Shown: piece after piece, positions 13,191 to 22,240 of the stretch
Layout of the letters: each line of letters begins with the position of its first letter
How positions within the stretch are numbered: the stretch's first letter is position 1
Origin: JACDER01 sp963842575
GTDB taxonomy: Bacteria > Actinomycetota > Thermoleophilia > Gaiellales > Gaiellaceae
Length of the DNA: 64,000 nucleotides
Reading direction: 5' to 3'
NCBI GenBank assembly: GCA_963842575.1
Contig: CAWJGS010000010.1
Span: 124,001-188,000 of the forward strand
The notes under the pieces: generated by a model
Databases searched by the model: none
What the model was told of the DNA's origin: nothing
Seen by the model: the letters and a program-made list of their open reading frames with translations, nothing else
Translations under genes and position numbers: made by a program

Positions 13191-15677
13191 ATGGCAGTAG
13201 CAACAGACAGCCCGACGACGGTCAGCGTGACCGTGGGCGGGCAGGACATGACGTTCGAGACGGGCAAGCTCGCCAAGCAGGCGGACGGCGCCGTCGTCGT
13301 GCGGTCCGGCGAGACGATGGTGCTCGCGACCGCGCAGGGCCGGATGGAGGCCCGCGAGGGCGCCGACTTCTTCCCGCTCACAGTGGACGTCGAGGAGCGG
13401 ATGTACGCCGCCGGGAAGATCCCGGGCGGCTTCTTCAAGCGTGAAGGACGTCCGACCGAGCGCGCGATCCTGACTGCGCGCATGATCGACCGCCCCATCC
13501 GGCCGCTCTGGCCGAAGGGTTTTCGCAACGAGGTGCAGGTGATCTGCACGGTGCTGTCCGCCGACCTGATCACGCCGCACGACATCCTGTGCATCAACGG
13601 CGCGTCCACCGCGCTGATGATCTCGCCGCTCCCCTTCCAGGGGCCGGTCGGCGCGGTTCGCATCGGCATGATCGACGGTGAGCTCGTCGTCAACCCGACG
13701 CTGCAGGAGAGCGAGAACGAGAGCACGCTCGACCTGATCGTCGTCGGCACGAAGGACGGCCTGACCATGGTCGAGGCCGGCGCCGACGAGATTCCGGAAG
13801 AGGTGCTGCTCGAGGCCTTCGAGAAGGCGCACGCGGAGATCATCAAGATCTGCGAGGCGCAGGAAGAGCTCGCGCGCGAGGTCGGCAAGCCCAAGTGGCT
13901 CGATCTCGAGCTCGCCGGCGAGCTGGAGCAGGAGCACGGCGACACGATCCGCCAGCGCATCGCCGAGCAGGGGCTGCGCGAGTCCGGCGCGATCGTCGAG
14001 GAGCTGCTCGACGAGCTCGCCGCGCCGCTCTCGATGGAGTCCACCGAGGACGACATCGTCCGCCGGATGCAGGTCCGCGGGGCGCTGAACCTGATCCTCG
14101 ACCGCATGCGGCTCGAGGCAGTCGAAGGGCCGGTACGCGAGGAGTTCGAGGACGAGCTGCGCGCGCTGACCGAGGCCGAGCAGGACTCGAAGGAGCTCAA
14201 GTCGGCCAAGCGCCACCTCCTGTTCGACCGGATCCTCGAGACCGTCGAGCTGCCCTTCCCGGTCGGCCCGGCAACGGTCGAGGGCGACGCCCCGGTGGTC
14301 AAGGACTCGCTGACGAAGCAGTTCGTCAAGCGGGCCGCGGAGGCGATCTACAAGGAGCTCGTCCGCCGCAAGATCGCGGTCGAGAAGCGCCGCCCGGACG
14401 GCCGCGGGACGGATGAGATCCGCCCGATCACGTGCGAGGTCGGCGTCTCGCCGCGCACGCACGGATCGGCGCTCTTCACGCGCGGCCAGACCCAGATCCT
14501 GAGCCTGCTGACGCTCGGCACCGCCAAGGAGGGCCAGCGCATCGACGACCTCTCGCTGGAGACCGACCGGCGGTACATGCACCACTACAACTTCCCGCCC
14601 TACTCGGTGGGTGAGACGGGCTTCATGCGCGGCCCGAAGCGCCGTGACATCGGTCACGGTGCGCTCGCGCAGCGGGCCCTCGAGCCGATGATCCCGACGC
14701 CGGACGAGTTCCCGTACACGATCCGGATCGTCTCGGAGACGCTCGAGTCGAACGGGTCGTCCTCGATGGGCTCCGTGTGCGGCTCGACGCTGTCGCTCAT
14801 GGACGCCGGCGTGCCGATCAAGCGGCCCGTCAGCGGCATCGCCATGGGTCTCGTCAAGGAGGGCGACGACTACGTGATCCTGACCGACATCCAGGGCGCC
14901 GAGGACCACCTCGGTGACATGGACTTCAAGGTGGCCGGCTCGCGCGAAGGCGTGACCGCGCTCCAGATGGACATCAAGATCACGGGCGTCACCCAGGAGA
15001 TCATGCGCTCGGCGCTCGAGCAGGCGAAGAAGGCGCGGGACTTCATCCTCGACAAGATGGCCGAGGCCATTCCCGAGGCGCGGCACGAGCTCGCCGAGCA
15101 CGCGCCGCGCATCTCCTCGGTCAAGATCGCCTCGGACAAGATCGGCATGGTCATCGGCAAGGGCGGCGAGACCATCCGCGCGCTCGAGGCCGACTACGAG
15201 GTCCAGATCGACATCGAGGAGGACGGCACGATCCTCATCTACGCCACCGAGGGCACCAAGGCCAACGCCGCGATCGCCGCGATCCAGGCGCTGACGAAGG
15301 AGCCGGAGGTCGGGGACACGTACACGGGGAAGGTCGTGAAGACGACGCAGTTCGGCGCCTTCGTCGAGCTGACGAAGGGGACGGACGGACTGCTGCACGT
15401 CTCCAATGTCGGGCCTGGCCGCGTGGGTCACATCGAGGACGTGATCGAGCGCGGGGACGTCCTGGACGTCATCGTCCAGGAGGTCGACAAGGCCCGGGGC
15501 CGCATCGGCCTCAAGCTCGTCGCGAAGCACGAGAACGGGTCGCTCGTCCAGCCCGAGGAGCTGATCGAGCGGGCCAAGAACGCGCCCCCGCGCGAGCGGG
15601 AGGAGCGGGACGACCGCCGCGGCGGTGACCGCCGTGGTGGCGGACGCGACCGCGACAGGCGGCGCGAACGAACGTAG
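13191..15677 (+). CDS. pnp: Polyribonucleotide nucleotidyltransferase (PNPase)
   Basis: Phosphorolytic 3'-5' exoribonuclease, 828 aa. Order: first RNase PH domain, helical linker, second catalytic RNase PH domain (GRGTDEIRPITCEVG, THGSALFTRGQTQ, SSMGSVCGSTLSLMDAG), KH domain (MVIGKGGETIRAL) and S1 domain (GKVVKTTQFGAFVEL, DGLLHVSNV). The tail is rich in Arg, Asp and Gly and is probably disordered. ATG at 13191 has GTGGAGGA 4 nt upstream and the typical N-terminus follows. It would form part of an mRNA decay set with the RNase J and RNase Y genes in this window. Confidence 0.97.
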   Translation: MAVATDSPTTVSVTVGGQDMTFETGKLAKQADGAVVVRSGETMVLATAQGRMEAREGADFFPLTVDVEERMYAAGKIPGGFFKREGRPTERAILTARMIDRPIRPLWPKGFRNEVQVICTVLSADLITPHDILCINGASTALMISPLPFQGPVGAVRIGMIDGELVVNPTLQESENESTLDLIVVGTKDGLTMVEAGADEIPEEVLLEAFEKAHAEIIKICEAQEELAREVGKPKWLDLELAGELEQEHGDTIRQRIAEQGLRESGAIVEELLDELAAPLSMESTEDDIVRRMQVRGALNLILDRMRLEAVEGPVREEFEDELRALTEAEQDSKELKSAKRHLLFDRILETVELPFPVGPATVEGDAPVVKDSLTKQFVKRAAEAIYKELVRRKIAVEKRRPDGRGTDEIRPITCEVGVSPRTHGSALFTRGQTQILSLLTLGTAKEGQRIDDLSLETDRRYMHHYNFPPYSVGETGFMRGPKRRDIGHGALAQRALEPMIPTPDEFPYTIRIVSETLESNGSSSMGSVCGSTLSLMDAGVPIKRPVSGIAMGLVKEGDDYVILTDIQGAEDHLGDMDFKVAGSREGVTALQMDIKITGVTQEIMRSALEQAKKARDFILDKMAEAIPEARHELAEHAPRISSVKIASDKIGMVIGKGGETIRALEADYEVQIDIEEDGTILIYATEGTKANAAIAAIQALTKEPEVGDTYTGKVVKTTQFGAFVELTKGTDGLLHVSNVGPGRVGHIEDVIERGDVLDVIVQEVDKARGRIGLKLVAKHENGSLVQPEELIERAKNAPPREREERDDRRGGDRRGGGRDRDRRRERT

Positions 15678-16039
15678 TTCTCGCACTGGCGGCGATCCGG
15701 CTCGGCCTCGCGCTTGCGGGGCTCGAAGCCGCGATCGCCGCCGGAGCGACACGCCGGGCTGCGGGGCTCGCCTTTCTTCTCGGAGCGGTCGCGGGATCGG
15801 TCTTCGTCCTCACCGACTGGCGCGGACGTCTGCTCGGCTCGCGTTCGCCCCGTGCAGAGCCGCGTTCCGAGGAGTGGTGGAGGGCCGCGCTGCGCGCCAC
15901 CTACCCGAGCACGCTCGGGCTCGTCCTCCTCGCTGCGATCTCGCTCGTTTTCAGTCCCTTGCTCGCGGCCGTTCTCGCCGGCGTGATCGGCGGTCTCTGC
16001 GTCGCCGGGTTGCTGGCGGCGCTAGCCTTGCGCGCGTGA
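15674..16039 (+). CDS. Small multi-pass membrane protein with no canonical start codon
   Basis: The frame beginning at 15674 overlaps the pnp stop and reads about 121 codons to TGA at 16037-16039. It encodes a strongly hydrophobic, GC3-biased protein: a first membrane segment rich in Ala/Leu (LGLALAGLEAAIAAG), a second (AGLAFLLGAVAGSVFVL), a polar DWRGR...EEWWRAAL stretch, then a long hydrophobic C-terminal part that could hold two segments. The competing frames are Arg-rich nonsense. No ATG, GTG or TTG lies between the upstream in-frame stop (15626-15628) and the first membrane segment, so a CTG start at 15686, a frameshift out of pnp, or a base error is needed. Its stop overlaps the next GTG as GTGA. 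The size and topology loosely recall AtpI-like proteins, but I do not assign it. Confidence 0.6.
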   Translation, partial: VVLALAAIRLGLALAGLEAAIAAGATRRAAGLAFLLGAVAGSVFVLTDWRGRLLGSRSPRAEPRSEEWWRAALRATYPSTLGLVLLAAISLVFSPLLAAVLAGVIGGLCVAGLLAALALRA

Positions 16040-16530
16040 AACGGGCCGTTCCATTCGTCGCGGCAGCCGCGGTGGCCGTCGCGGTCGCCGGCTGTGGTGG
16101 CGGCAGCAGCGGGACTCCGCTCACGAAGGACGAGTTCATCACGCGCGGGGACGCCGTCTGCACGAAGTACCGGACGAAGAACCAGGAGCTGAACAAGACC
16201 GCGCCCGCGAAGGCCCCGACCGATCCGAGCGCGACCGACCAGCAGGTGAAGGCGTCGGCGCCGCTCCTGCGCGAGCTGGCCGACAACCTGCGCGCGGCGC
16301 GAGGAGAGTTCGAGAAGCTGAACCCCCCCGCCGACACGAAGAGCGACTGGCAGAACACGCTGGACGACCTCGACCAGATCGCGGCGAAGCTCGACGACGC
16401 CGCGGGAGCCGCGGAGGAGGTCGACCGGCAGAAGGTCGTGAACCTGTACGCGGACATCTTCCGCCTCAACCGCCGCGTCACCAGCTTCGAGACCGACTAC
16501 GGCTTCAAGGTCTGCGGCACCAGCGGCTGA
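16036..16530 (+). CDS. Predicted lipoprotein of unknown function
   Basis: 164-aa exported protein. GTG at 16036 starts a classic signal sequence ending in the lipobox VAGC, followed by a GGGSSG linker, so the mature protein should be tethered by its lipidated Cys. The rest is mostly helical and charged, with LLRELADNLRAARGEFEKLNPP and DDLDQIAAKLDDAAG regions and two further Cys (DAVCTKY; the C-terminal VCGTSG) that could form a disulfide. It overlaps the preceding membrane-protein gene by 4 nt. I recognise no catalytic motif. Confidence 0.8.
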   Translation: MKRAVPFVAAAAVAVAVAGCGGGSSGTPLTKDEFITRGDAVCTKYRTKNQELNKTAPAKAPTDPSATDQQVKASAPLLRELADNLRAARGEFEKLNPPADTKSDWQNTLDDLDQIAAKLDDAAGAAEEVDRQKVVNLYADIFRLNRRVTSFETDYGFKVCGTSG

Positions 16531-16570
16531 CGCCGCGCCCCGGCACGTCTGCCACTGAGCGAAGCGCCGT

Positions 16571-16576
16571 TACGAT
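16571..16576 (+). promoter_or_regulatory. -10 hexamer TACGAT of a probable leaderless transcript
   Basis: TACGAT ends 6 nt before the GTG of the M16 peptidase gene, which has no Shine-Dalgarno. Transcription would therefore start at or next to the start codon. Confidence 0.5.
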
Positions 16577-16582
16577 CACTCC

Positions 16583-17896
16583 GTGCGCCAGAAGTACGTC
16601 ATGTCGGAGCTCGATTCCGGCGAACGTGTGATCTCGGAGCGCCTCTCGCAGGTGCGCTCCGTCTCGCTCGGCTTCTGGATCGGAGCGGGATCGCGCGACG
16701 AGCGCGACGCCAGGGCCGGGATCTCGCACTTCATCGAGCACCTGCTCTTCAAGGGCTCGCGCTCGTACAGCGCGCTGGAGATCGCCGAGGTCTTCGACTC
16801 GCTCGGCGGCGAGCTGAACGCGGCCACCTCCCGGGAGCACACGGTCGTGTACGCGCGCGTCGCCGACCAGCACCTGGAGACCGCGGTCGACGTCATGACG
16901 GACATGATCTTCGCGCCGGCCTTCGCCGACCTCGACTCGGAGCGCGAGGTCGTCCTGGAGGAGATCGCGATGTACGAGGACACGCCGCAGGATCTCGTCC
17001 ACGACCTCGTCACCGAGGCCGTCTTCGGGTCACACCCGCTCGGTCGCCCGGTGATCGGGTCGGCCGACGTGATCTCGAGTGTGTCCAGGCGCTCCGTGGC
17101 CAACTTCCACCGCGCGATGTACACCCCCGGCAACATCGTGGTCGCCGCCGCGGGGAACGTCGAGCACGAGCGCCTCGTGCAGCTTCTGGAGCAGGCGGGG
17201 TCCAAACGCACGAACGGGGAAGCGCCGAAGCGCCGCGTGCGCTCGCCGCTCGTCAAGACGCCCCCGCCGGGAGTCCGCTTCCAGCGCAAGGACACCGAGC
17301 AGTACCACGTCTGCCTGGCGGCCCCCGGCATCGCGCGCTCCGACCGGCGGCGCTTCGCGGCCTCGCTCCTGGACAGCATCCTCGGCGGCTCCGCCTCGTC
17401 ACGCTTCTTCCAGGAAATCCGCGAGAAGCGCGGGATGGCCTATTCCGTCTACACCTTCGCCTCGCAGTACACGGACACCGGGCAGATCGGCTTCTACGTC
17501 GGCACGCGCGAGGAGAACCTGCCCGCTTGCATCGAGATCGCCGTCGCGGAGATCGCCGACATCGCCGACGGCAACCTGCGCGTGCGCGAGCTGGAGCGCG
17601 CGAAGGAGAACCTGAAGGGACGGATCATCCTCGCGATGGAGTCGACCGGGAGCCGGATGAGCCGGCTCGGCAAGTCGCTCATCACCGACACGGAGCTTCT
17701 CTCCCTCGACCGGCTCGGCGCCGAGATCGACGCGGTGACCCCCGAGGCGGTTGCGGAGCTGGCCGGGATGCTGCTGGCGCCGGAGCGCTTCTCCGCCGCC
17801 GGGATCGGGCCGAATGAGGGCTGGTTCATGGACGCGGTCGAGCGCGTCAATCCCGCGCTGACCGGCGCGGCCGCGGCTGCCGCTGCCGCCGCGTGA
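16583..17896 (+). CDS. M16-family zinc metallopeptidase
   Basis: 437-aa insulinase/mitochondrial-processing-peptidase-like enzyme. The inverted zinc motif HFIEH (HxxEH) lies near residue 50, with the downstream acidic ligand expected in the EREVVLEEIAMYED helix (about residues 117-130). The C-terminal half shows the substrate-binding REKRGMAYSVYTF motif. There is no signal peptide, so it probably acts in the cytosol. It begins a run of overlapping genes with dapB and dcd, and actinobacterial homologues often lie near pnp and dapB. The Ala-rich tail is unusual but harmless. Confidence 0.93.
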   Translation: MRQKYVMSELDSGERVISERLSQVRSVSLGFWIGAGSRDERDARAGISHFIEHLLFKGSRSYSALEIAEVFDSLGGELNAATSREHTVVYARVADQHLETAVDVMTDMIFAPAFADLDSEREVVLEEIAMYEDTPQDLVHDLVTEAVFGSHPLGRPVIGSADVISSVSRRSVANFHRAMYTPGNIVVAAAGNVEHERLVQLLEQAGSKRTNGEAPKRRVRSPLVKTPPPGVRFQRKDTEQYHVCLAAPGIARSDRRRFAASLLDSILGGSASSRFFQEIREKRGMAYSVYTFASQYTDTGQIGFYVGTREENLPACIEIAVAEIADIADGNLRVRELERAKENLKGRIILAMESTGSRMSRLGKSLITDTELLSLDRLGAEIDAVTPEAVAELAGMLLAPERFSAAGIGPNEGWFMDAVERVNPALTGAAAAAAAAA

Positions 17897-18492
17897 AGAT
17901 CCTTCTCAACGGCCGCGGGGGGAAGGTCGGAAGGGTGCTCGCGCCGGCCCTCGAACGGGCCGGCCACGAGCTCGTCGACGAGCTCGAGGGGGCGGACGCG
18001 ATGGTCGACTTCACCGCGCCGGAAGCGGCGCTCGGGAACGTGCAGGCTGCGATCGCAGCGGGCGTCCCGTCGGTCGTGGGAACCAGCGGCTGGGACACCG
18101 ACGCGGTGCGCGACGCGCCTGTCGCCGTCTTCTATGCGCCGAACTTCGCGGTCGGTGCGGTCCTGATGATGCGCTTCGCGGAGGAGGCCGCGCGCCACCT
18201 TCCCTCGGCCGAGATCGTCGAGCTGCACCACGAGACGAAGGTGGACGCGCCGTCGGGGACGGCAAAGGCGACCGCGGAGCGGCTTCCGGGAGATCCGCCG
18301 GTTCATTCCGTCCGGCTGCCGGGCCTCGTCGCGCACCAGGAGGTGCTGCTCGGCGCGCACGGGCAGCTTCTGACCATCCGCCACGACGCGCTCTCCCGCG
18401 AGGCGTACGTCCCGGGCGTCCTGCTCGCCCTCGAGCGCCTGCCCTCCCTTCCGGCGGGGCTGACCGTCGGCCTCGACAAACTGTTGGCATGA
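17893..18492 (+). CDS. dapB: 4-hydroxy-tetrahydrodipicolinate reductase (short form)
   Basis: NAD(P)H-dependent reductase after DapA in diaminopimelate/lysine synthesis. It shows the N-terminal dinucleotide motif NGRGGKVGR, the FTAPEA and VVGTSGW regions, and the catalytic block ELHHETKVDAPSGTAKA with the conserved His pair and Lys. At 199 aa it is clearly shorter than the usual 240-270: the linker between the first strand and DFTAPEA is trimmed, as in some deep actinobacterial enzymes. GTG at 17893 overlaps the peptidase stop and its own stop overlaps the dcd ATG. Confidence 0.93.
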   Translation: MKILLNGRGGKVGRVLAPALERAGHELVDELEGADAMVDFTAPEAALGNVQAAIAAGVPSVVGTSGWDTDAVRDAPVAVFYAPNFAVGAVLMMRFAEEAARHLPSAEIVELHHETKVDAPSGTAKATAERLPGDPPVHSVRLPGLVAHQEVLLGAHGQLLTIRHDALSREAYVPGVLLALERLPSLPAGLTVGLDKLLA

Positions 18493-19613
18493 GCGGCGGC
18501 ATCCTCCCGGCGCAGAAGATCCGGCAGGCGATCGAGGACGGCTGGATCGGCGGAGACCCGCCCGCCGACCATATTCAGCCCGCGAGCCTCGACCTCCGGC
18601 TGGGCGCGAACGCATATGCGCTTCGGTGCAGCTTCCTCCCCGACGACCAGGTCTCGATCGAGACGAAGCTCGCCGACCTGGCGCTCACCGAGTTCGACAT
18701 CCGGCGGGGCGCGGTCCTCGAGCGCAACCGCCCCTACCTCATCCCGCTCGCGGAGCGGGTGGCGCTCCCCGCCGACGTACGCGGCCGGACGAACCCGAAG
18801 AGCTCGACCGGCCGCATCGACGTGTTCACGCGCGTCATCAGCGAGGGGAACTTCCGCTTCGACGAGATTCCGGCCGGGTACGACGGCCCACTCTTCCTCG
18901 AAATCGTCTCGCGCTCGTTCGCGATCCGCGTGGAGGAGGGCCTGACGCTCAACCAGCTGCGGCTCGTCGCCGGCGACGCGCGCTGCTCCGACGCGCAGAT
19001 CGTCGCGCTGCACGACGAGTCTCCGCTCATCTACGCGGACGACGCCCCGCTCAGCGGGGCGGACCTGCGTCTCGCCGACGGCCTCTTCCTGAGCGTCGAC
19101 CTCGAGCGCGGGGAGGAGCCGGCGGGGTACAAAGCGCGGCCGAACGCGCCGCTCCTCGACCTCGCGCGCGTCGGCGAGCACGACGGAGAGTCGTTCTGGG
19201 AGCCGATCTACGCCGTCGACGGCCGCATCATCCTGCAGCCCGAGGAGTTCTATCTCCTCATCTCGCGCGAGCGGGTGCAGATCCCGCCGTGGCTGGGGGC
19301 GGAGATGACCGCCTACGACCCCACGGCCGGCGAGCTGCGCACGCACTACGCGGGCTTCTTCGATCCAGGCTTCGGCTACGACCCGCAGGGACGCCGCCAG
19401 GGCGCGCGTGCGGTGCTCGAAGTACGCGCGCGCGACGTTCCCTTCATGGTCGAGCACGCGCAGCGCATCTGCAAGCTCGGCTTCGAGCGGATGCTGGAGC
19501 CGCCCGACGTCGTCTACGGGGAAGGAATCGGCTCGTCCTACCAGTACCAGGAGCTGACGTTGAGCAAGCACTTCAAGGCCCACCGCGCCCGGCAATTGAC
19601 CCTAACGCGTTAG
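18489..19613 (+). CDS. dcd: 2'-deoxycytidine 5'-triphosphate deaminase, long form
   Basis: Deaminates dCTP to dUTP, supplying dUMP for thymidylate. At 374 aa it is about twice the E. coli Dcd length and matches the long family with two dUTPase-like halves. Visible motifs are HIQPASLDLRLG near residue 28, the active-site RGRTNPKSSTGR near residue 100, and a second-half LEIVSRSFAIRV / LTLNQLRLV block. ATG at 18489 overlaps dapB. With dut further along, the window holds both enzymes that make dUMP from dCTP. Confidence 0.85.
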   Translation: MSGGILPAQKIRQAIEDGWIGGDPPADHIQPASLDLRLGANAYALRCSFLPDDQVSIETKLADLALTEFDIRRGAVLERNRPYLIPLAERVALPADVRGRTNPKSSTGRIDVFTRVISEGNFRFDEIPAGYDGPLFLEIVSRSFAIRVEEGLTLNQLRLVAGDARCSDAQIVALHDESPLIYADDAPLSGADLRLADGLFLSVDLERGEEPAGYKARPNAPLLDLARVGEHDGESFWEPIYAVDGRIILQPEEFYLLISRERVQIPPWLGAEMTAYDPTAGELRTHYAGFFDPGFGYDPQGRRQGARAVLEVRARDVPFMVEHAQRICKLGFERMLEPPDVVYGEGIGSSYQYQELTLSKHFKAHRARQLTLTR

Positions 19614-19615
19614 GG
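19600..19615 (+). promoter_or_regulatory. Perfect 16-bp palindrome overlapping the dapA -10
   Basis: CCCTAACGCGTTAGGG is a perfect palindrome spanning the dcd stop. Its right edge overlaps TAGGGT (19611-19616), a -10-like hexamer ending 7 nt before the dapA TTG. This is the geometry of a repressor operator placed on a promoter. The binding protein is unknown; control of lysine/diaminopimelate synthesis is an inference. Confidence 0.55.
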
Positions 19616-19623
19616 TAGGCACC

Positions 19624-20526
19624 TTGCTCGGCGAGATCCTGACCGCGATCGTGACGCCCTTCGACGCGAACGGGCGGGTCAACGTCGAGAGGTTCCGCGA
19701 GCTCTGCGCGCAACTCGTCGACGACGGTTCCGACGGAGTCGTCGTGTGCGGCACCACCGGCGAGTCGCCGACGCTGACCGACGAGGAGAAGGTCGAGCTC
19801 TGGCAGGCGGCGGTGCACGAGGTCGGCGGGCGCGCGACCGTGATCGCCGGCACCGGGACGTACTCCACCGCGCACTCCGTGCATCTGACCGAGGCGGCGG
19901 ACCGCGCCGGCGTGGACGGCTTCCTGGTGGTCACGCCCTACTACAACAAGCCGCCGTTGCGCGGCATTGTCGAGCACTTCCGCGCGATCTCGGAGGTCAG
20001 CGACAAGCCGATCGTCGCGTACAACATCCCGAGCCGCGTGGTCGTGAACCTTCCGCCCGCGACGCTCGTGGAGCTGGCCGAGGAGATCCCCACCGTCAAG
20101 GCGGTCAAGCAGGCGAACTCCGACCTGGACCAGGCGAAGCGGATCGTCGAGGAGACCGAGCTCGAGCTCTACGCGGGCGACGACAACCTCGTCCTCCCGT
20201 TCCTCGAGCTCGGCGGAGTGGGCGGGATCTGCGTCCGTTCCCACATCGCCGGGCAGCAGCTGAAAGAGATGGTCACGCGCTATCGCGAGGGCGACTACGC
20301 GCGCGCTCGGCAGATCAACGAGGAGCTGGGGCCGCTGTACGAGCTGGACGACGTGGCCGTCAACCCCATCCCGATCAAGACGGCGATGAACCTCCTCGGC
20401 CAGGACGTCGGCGGGTTCCGGCTCCCGCTCGTCGAGGCGACGCCGAACGAGCGCGAAGGTGTGAAGAAGTGCCTGGAGCGTGCGGGGCTGCTGGCGGCTG
20501 CCCCCGCTAGGGAGGGCTCGGCATAG
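19624..20526 (+). CDS. dapA: 4-hydroxy-tetrahydrodipicolinate synthase
   Basis: Condenses pyruvate with aspartate semialdehyde, the first committed step to diaminopimelate and lysine. 300 aa with the full signature: GEILTAIVTPF at the N-terminus, GTTGESPTLTDEEK, the catalytic Tyr in VAYNIPSR, and the Schiff-base Lys in VKAVKQANSD (about residue 161). TTG at 19624 matches the family N-terminus and lies 7 nt from the TAGGGT hexamer with no Shine-Dalgarno. It is separated from dapB by dcd in the same direction. Confidence 0.96.
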   Translation: MLGEILTAIVTPFDANGRVNVERFRELCAQLVDDGSDGVVVCGTTGESPTLTDEEKVELWQAAVHEVGGRATVIAGTGTYSTAHSVHLTEAADRAGVDGFLVVTPYYNKPPLRGIVEHFRAISEVSDKPIVAYNIPSRVVVNLPPATLVELAEEIPTVKAVKQANSDLDQAKRIVEETELELYAGDDNLVLPFLELGGVGGICVRSHIAGQQLKEMVTRYREGDYARARQINEELGPLYELDDVAVNPIPIKTAMNLLGQDVGGFRLPLVEATPNEREGVKKCLERAGLLAAAPAREGSA

Positions 20527-20565
20527 TGCAGCTGATGTCGCGGGCCGCACTACGCCAAACCCTCC

Positions 20566-20571
20566 TAGACT
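20566..20571 (+). promoter_or_regulatory. -10 hexamer TAGACT before rnj
   Basis: TAGACT ends 6 nt before the GTG start of the RNase J gene, with no ribosome-binding site between them, so the transcript is probably leaderless. Confidence 0.5.
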
Positions 20572-20577
20572 TACCTC

Positions 20578-22233
20578 GTGACAGCTCTCCGCATCATCCC
20601 GCTCGGCGGGCTAGGCGAGGTGGGAAAGAACATGACCGTCTTCGAGCTCGGCGAGGACATCATCGTCGTCGACGCCGGGCTTGCCTTCCCGCGAGACGAG
20701 CACCTCGGCGTCGATCTCGTGCTGCCGGACTTCGGTTACCTCCAGGATCGCGCCGACCGGGTGCGAGCCGTCGTCCTCACCCACGGGCACGAGGACCACG
20801 TCGGCGGCCTCCCGTACTTCCTGCGGGAGGTGAAGGTGCCCGAGGTGTGGGCGACGAAGCTGACGCTCGAGCTGGTCGCGTCGAAGCTCGACGAGCACGG
20901 GCTGCTGAACTCGACCGAACTGCGCGAGCTGGTCCCCGAGGACGGGCCTGTTCAGATCGGACCGTTCCGCGTGGACGGCATTCGCATGGCTCACTCCATC
21001 CCCGACTCAGTCGCGCTCGTCATCGAGTCGGAAGCGGGTCGAATCGTCCACACGGGCGACTACAAGATCGACCACACGCCGGTGGACGGGATCAAGACAG
21101 ACGTGGGCAAGCTCGCCGAGGTCGGAAACCGCGGCGTCGACCTGCTCCTCGGCGACTCGACCAACGCCGAGCGGCCCGGTGTGACCCAGTCGGAGCGCGT
21201 CGTCGGCGAGGCCTTCCGCCAGATCATCCCGGCGCGAACGGGGCGCGTGCTCATCTCCTCGTTCGCCTCGAACGTCCACCGCATGCAGCAGGCCATCGAC
21301 GTGGCCGTCCAGACGGGCCGCAAGGTCGCCGTCGTCGGCCGCTCGCTGCGCAAGAACATCAACATCGCGCGCAACCTCGGCTACGTCAACGTCCCCGACG
21401 ACACGATGATCCGGACGCAGCGAATCGAGGAGTTCCGGCCGCACGAGCTGATGATCCTCTGCGCGGGCAGCCAGGGCGAGCCGGTGTCCGCACTGACCCG
21501 GATCGCGTACAACGACCACCCCGCGGTCAAGGTCGAGCGCGGCGACACCGTGATCATCTCGGCCAAGCCGATTCCCGGAAACGAGCTGCGCATCCACGAC
21601 ACGATCAATGGGCTGACGAAGCTCGGCGCCGAGGTGCTGCACGAGGACAACGCGCCCGTGCACGTCTCCGGCCACGCGAACGCCGATGAGCTGCGGACGA
21701 TCATCGCGCTGCTCCGCCCGCGCGCCGTGATGCCGGTCCATGGCGAGTACCGCATGCTCGCGGCGCACGCGCGCCTCGCACAGGAGGCAGGCGTGCCGGC
21801 GGATTCGATCATCCTGGGCGAGAACGGCGCCGTGGTCGAGCTCGAGCCGGGACGGTCGCCGCGCATCGTCGAGCACGTCGAGGCGGGAGTCACCTTCGTC
21901 GACGGCCTGGGAGTGGGGGACGTGAAGGACGTCGCGCTCCGCGACCGCCGGCACCTGTCGGAGGACGGCGTGCTGATCGTGGTCGCGACCCTGGCGACGA
22001 ACGGCTCGGTGGTCGCGGGACCTCCGGAGCTGATCGCGCGCGGGTTCGCCGAGTCCGGCCCGCTGCTCGACGAGATGCGCGACGAGGCCCGCCAGGTCCT
22101 CGAGACCTGCCTGGCCGACAACGTGGACGAGATCAAGCTGCTGCAGGAGCATCTGCACGACGGCATCGGCCAGCTCGTCTACGACCGCACGGGCAGACGC
22201 CCGATGATTCTCCCGGTCGTGATCGAGGTATGA
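20578..22233 (+). CDS. rnj: Ribonuclease J
   Basis: 551-aa metallo-beta-lactamase/beta-CASP ribonuclease with 5'-3' exo- and endonuclease activity in mRNA and rRNA maturation. Visible signatures: PLGGLGEVGKNM at the N-terminus, the zinc motif LTHGHEDHVGG (about residue 65), GDYKIDHTPVDG, GDSTNAERPG, ISSFASNVHR, CAGSQGEP and the beta-CASP His in PVHGEYRM. The C-terminal domain is present. dapA next to rnj is common in actinobacteria. Confidence 0.96.
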   Translation: MTALRIIPLGGLGEVGKNMTVFELGEDIIVVDAGLAFPRDEHLGVDLVLPDFGYLQDRADRVRAVVLTHGHEDHVGGLPYFLREVKVPEVWATKLTLELVASKLDEHGLLNSTELRELVPEDGPVQIGPFRVDGIRMAHSIPDSVALVIESEAGRIVHTGDYKIDHTPVDGIKTDVGKLAEVGNRGVDLLLGDSTNAERPGVTQSERVVGEAFRQIIPARTGRVLISSFASNVHRMQQAIDVAVQTGRKVAVVGRSLRKNINIARNLGYVNVPDDTMIRTQRIEEFRPHELMILCAGSQGEPVSALTRIAYNDHPAVKVERGDTVIISAKPIPGNELRIHDTINGLTKLGAEVLHEDNAPVHVSGHANADELRTIIALLRPRAVMPVHGEYRMLAAHARLAQEAGVPADSIILGENGAVVELEPGRSPRIVEHVEAGVTFVDGLGVGDVKDVALRDRRHLSEDGVLIVVATLATNGSVVAGPPELIARGFAESGPLLDEMRDEARQVLETCLADNVDEIKLLQEHLHDGIGQLVYDRTGRRPMILPVVIEV

Positions 22234-22240
22234 CGCCCGC

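Noticed and set aside
13008..15752. 914-codon minus-strand frame opposite pnp
   Set aside because: Open because of GC bias; sequence is Arg/Leu/Asp/Val-rich and featureless, while pnp on the other strand is complete.
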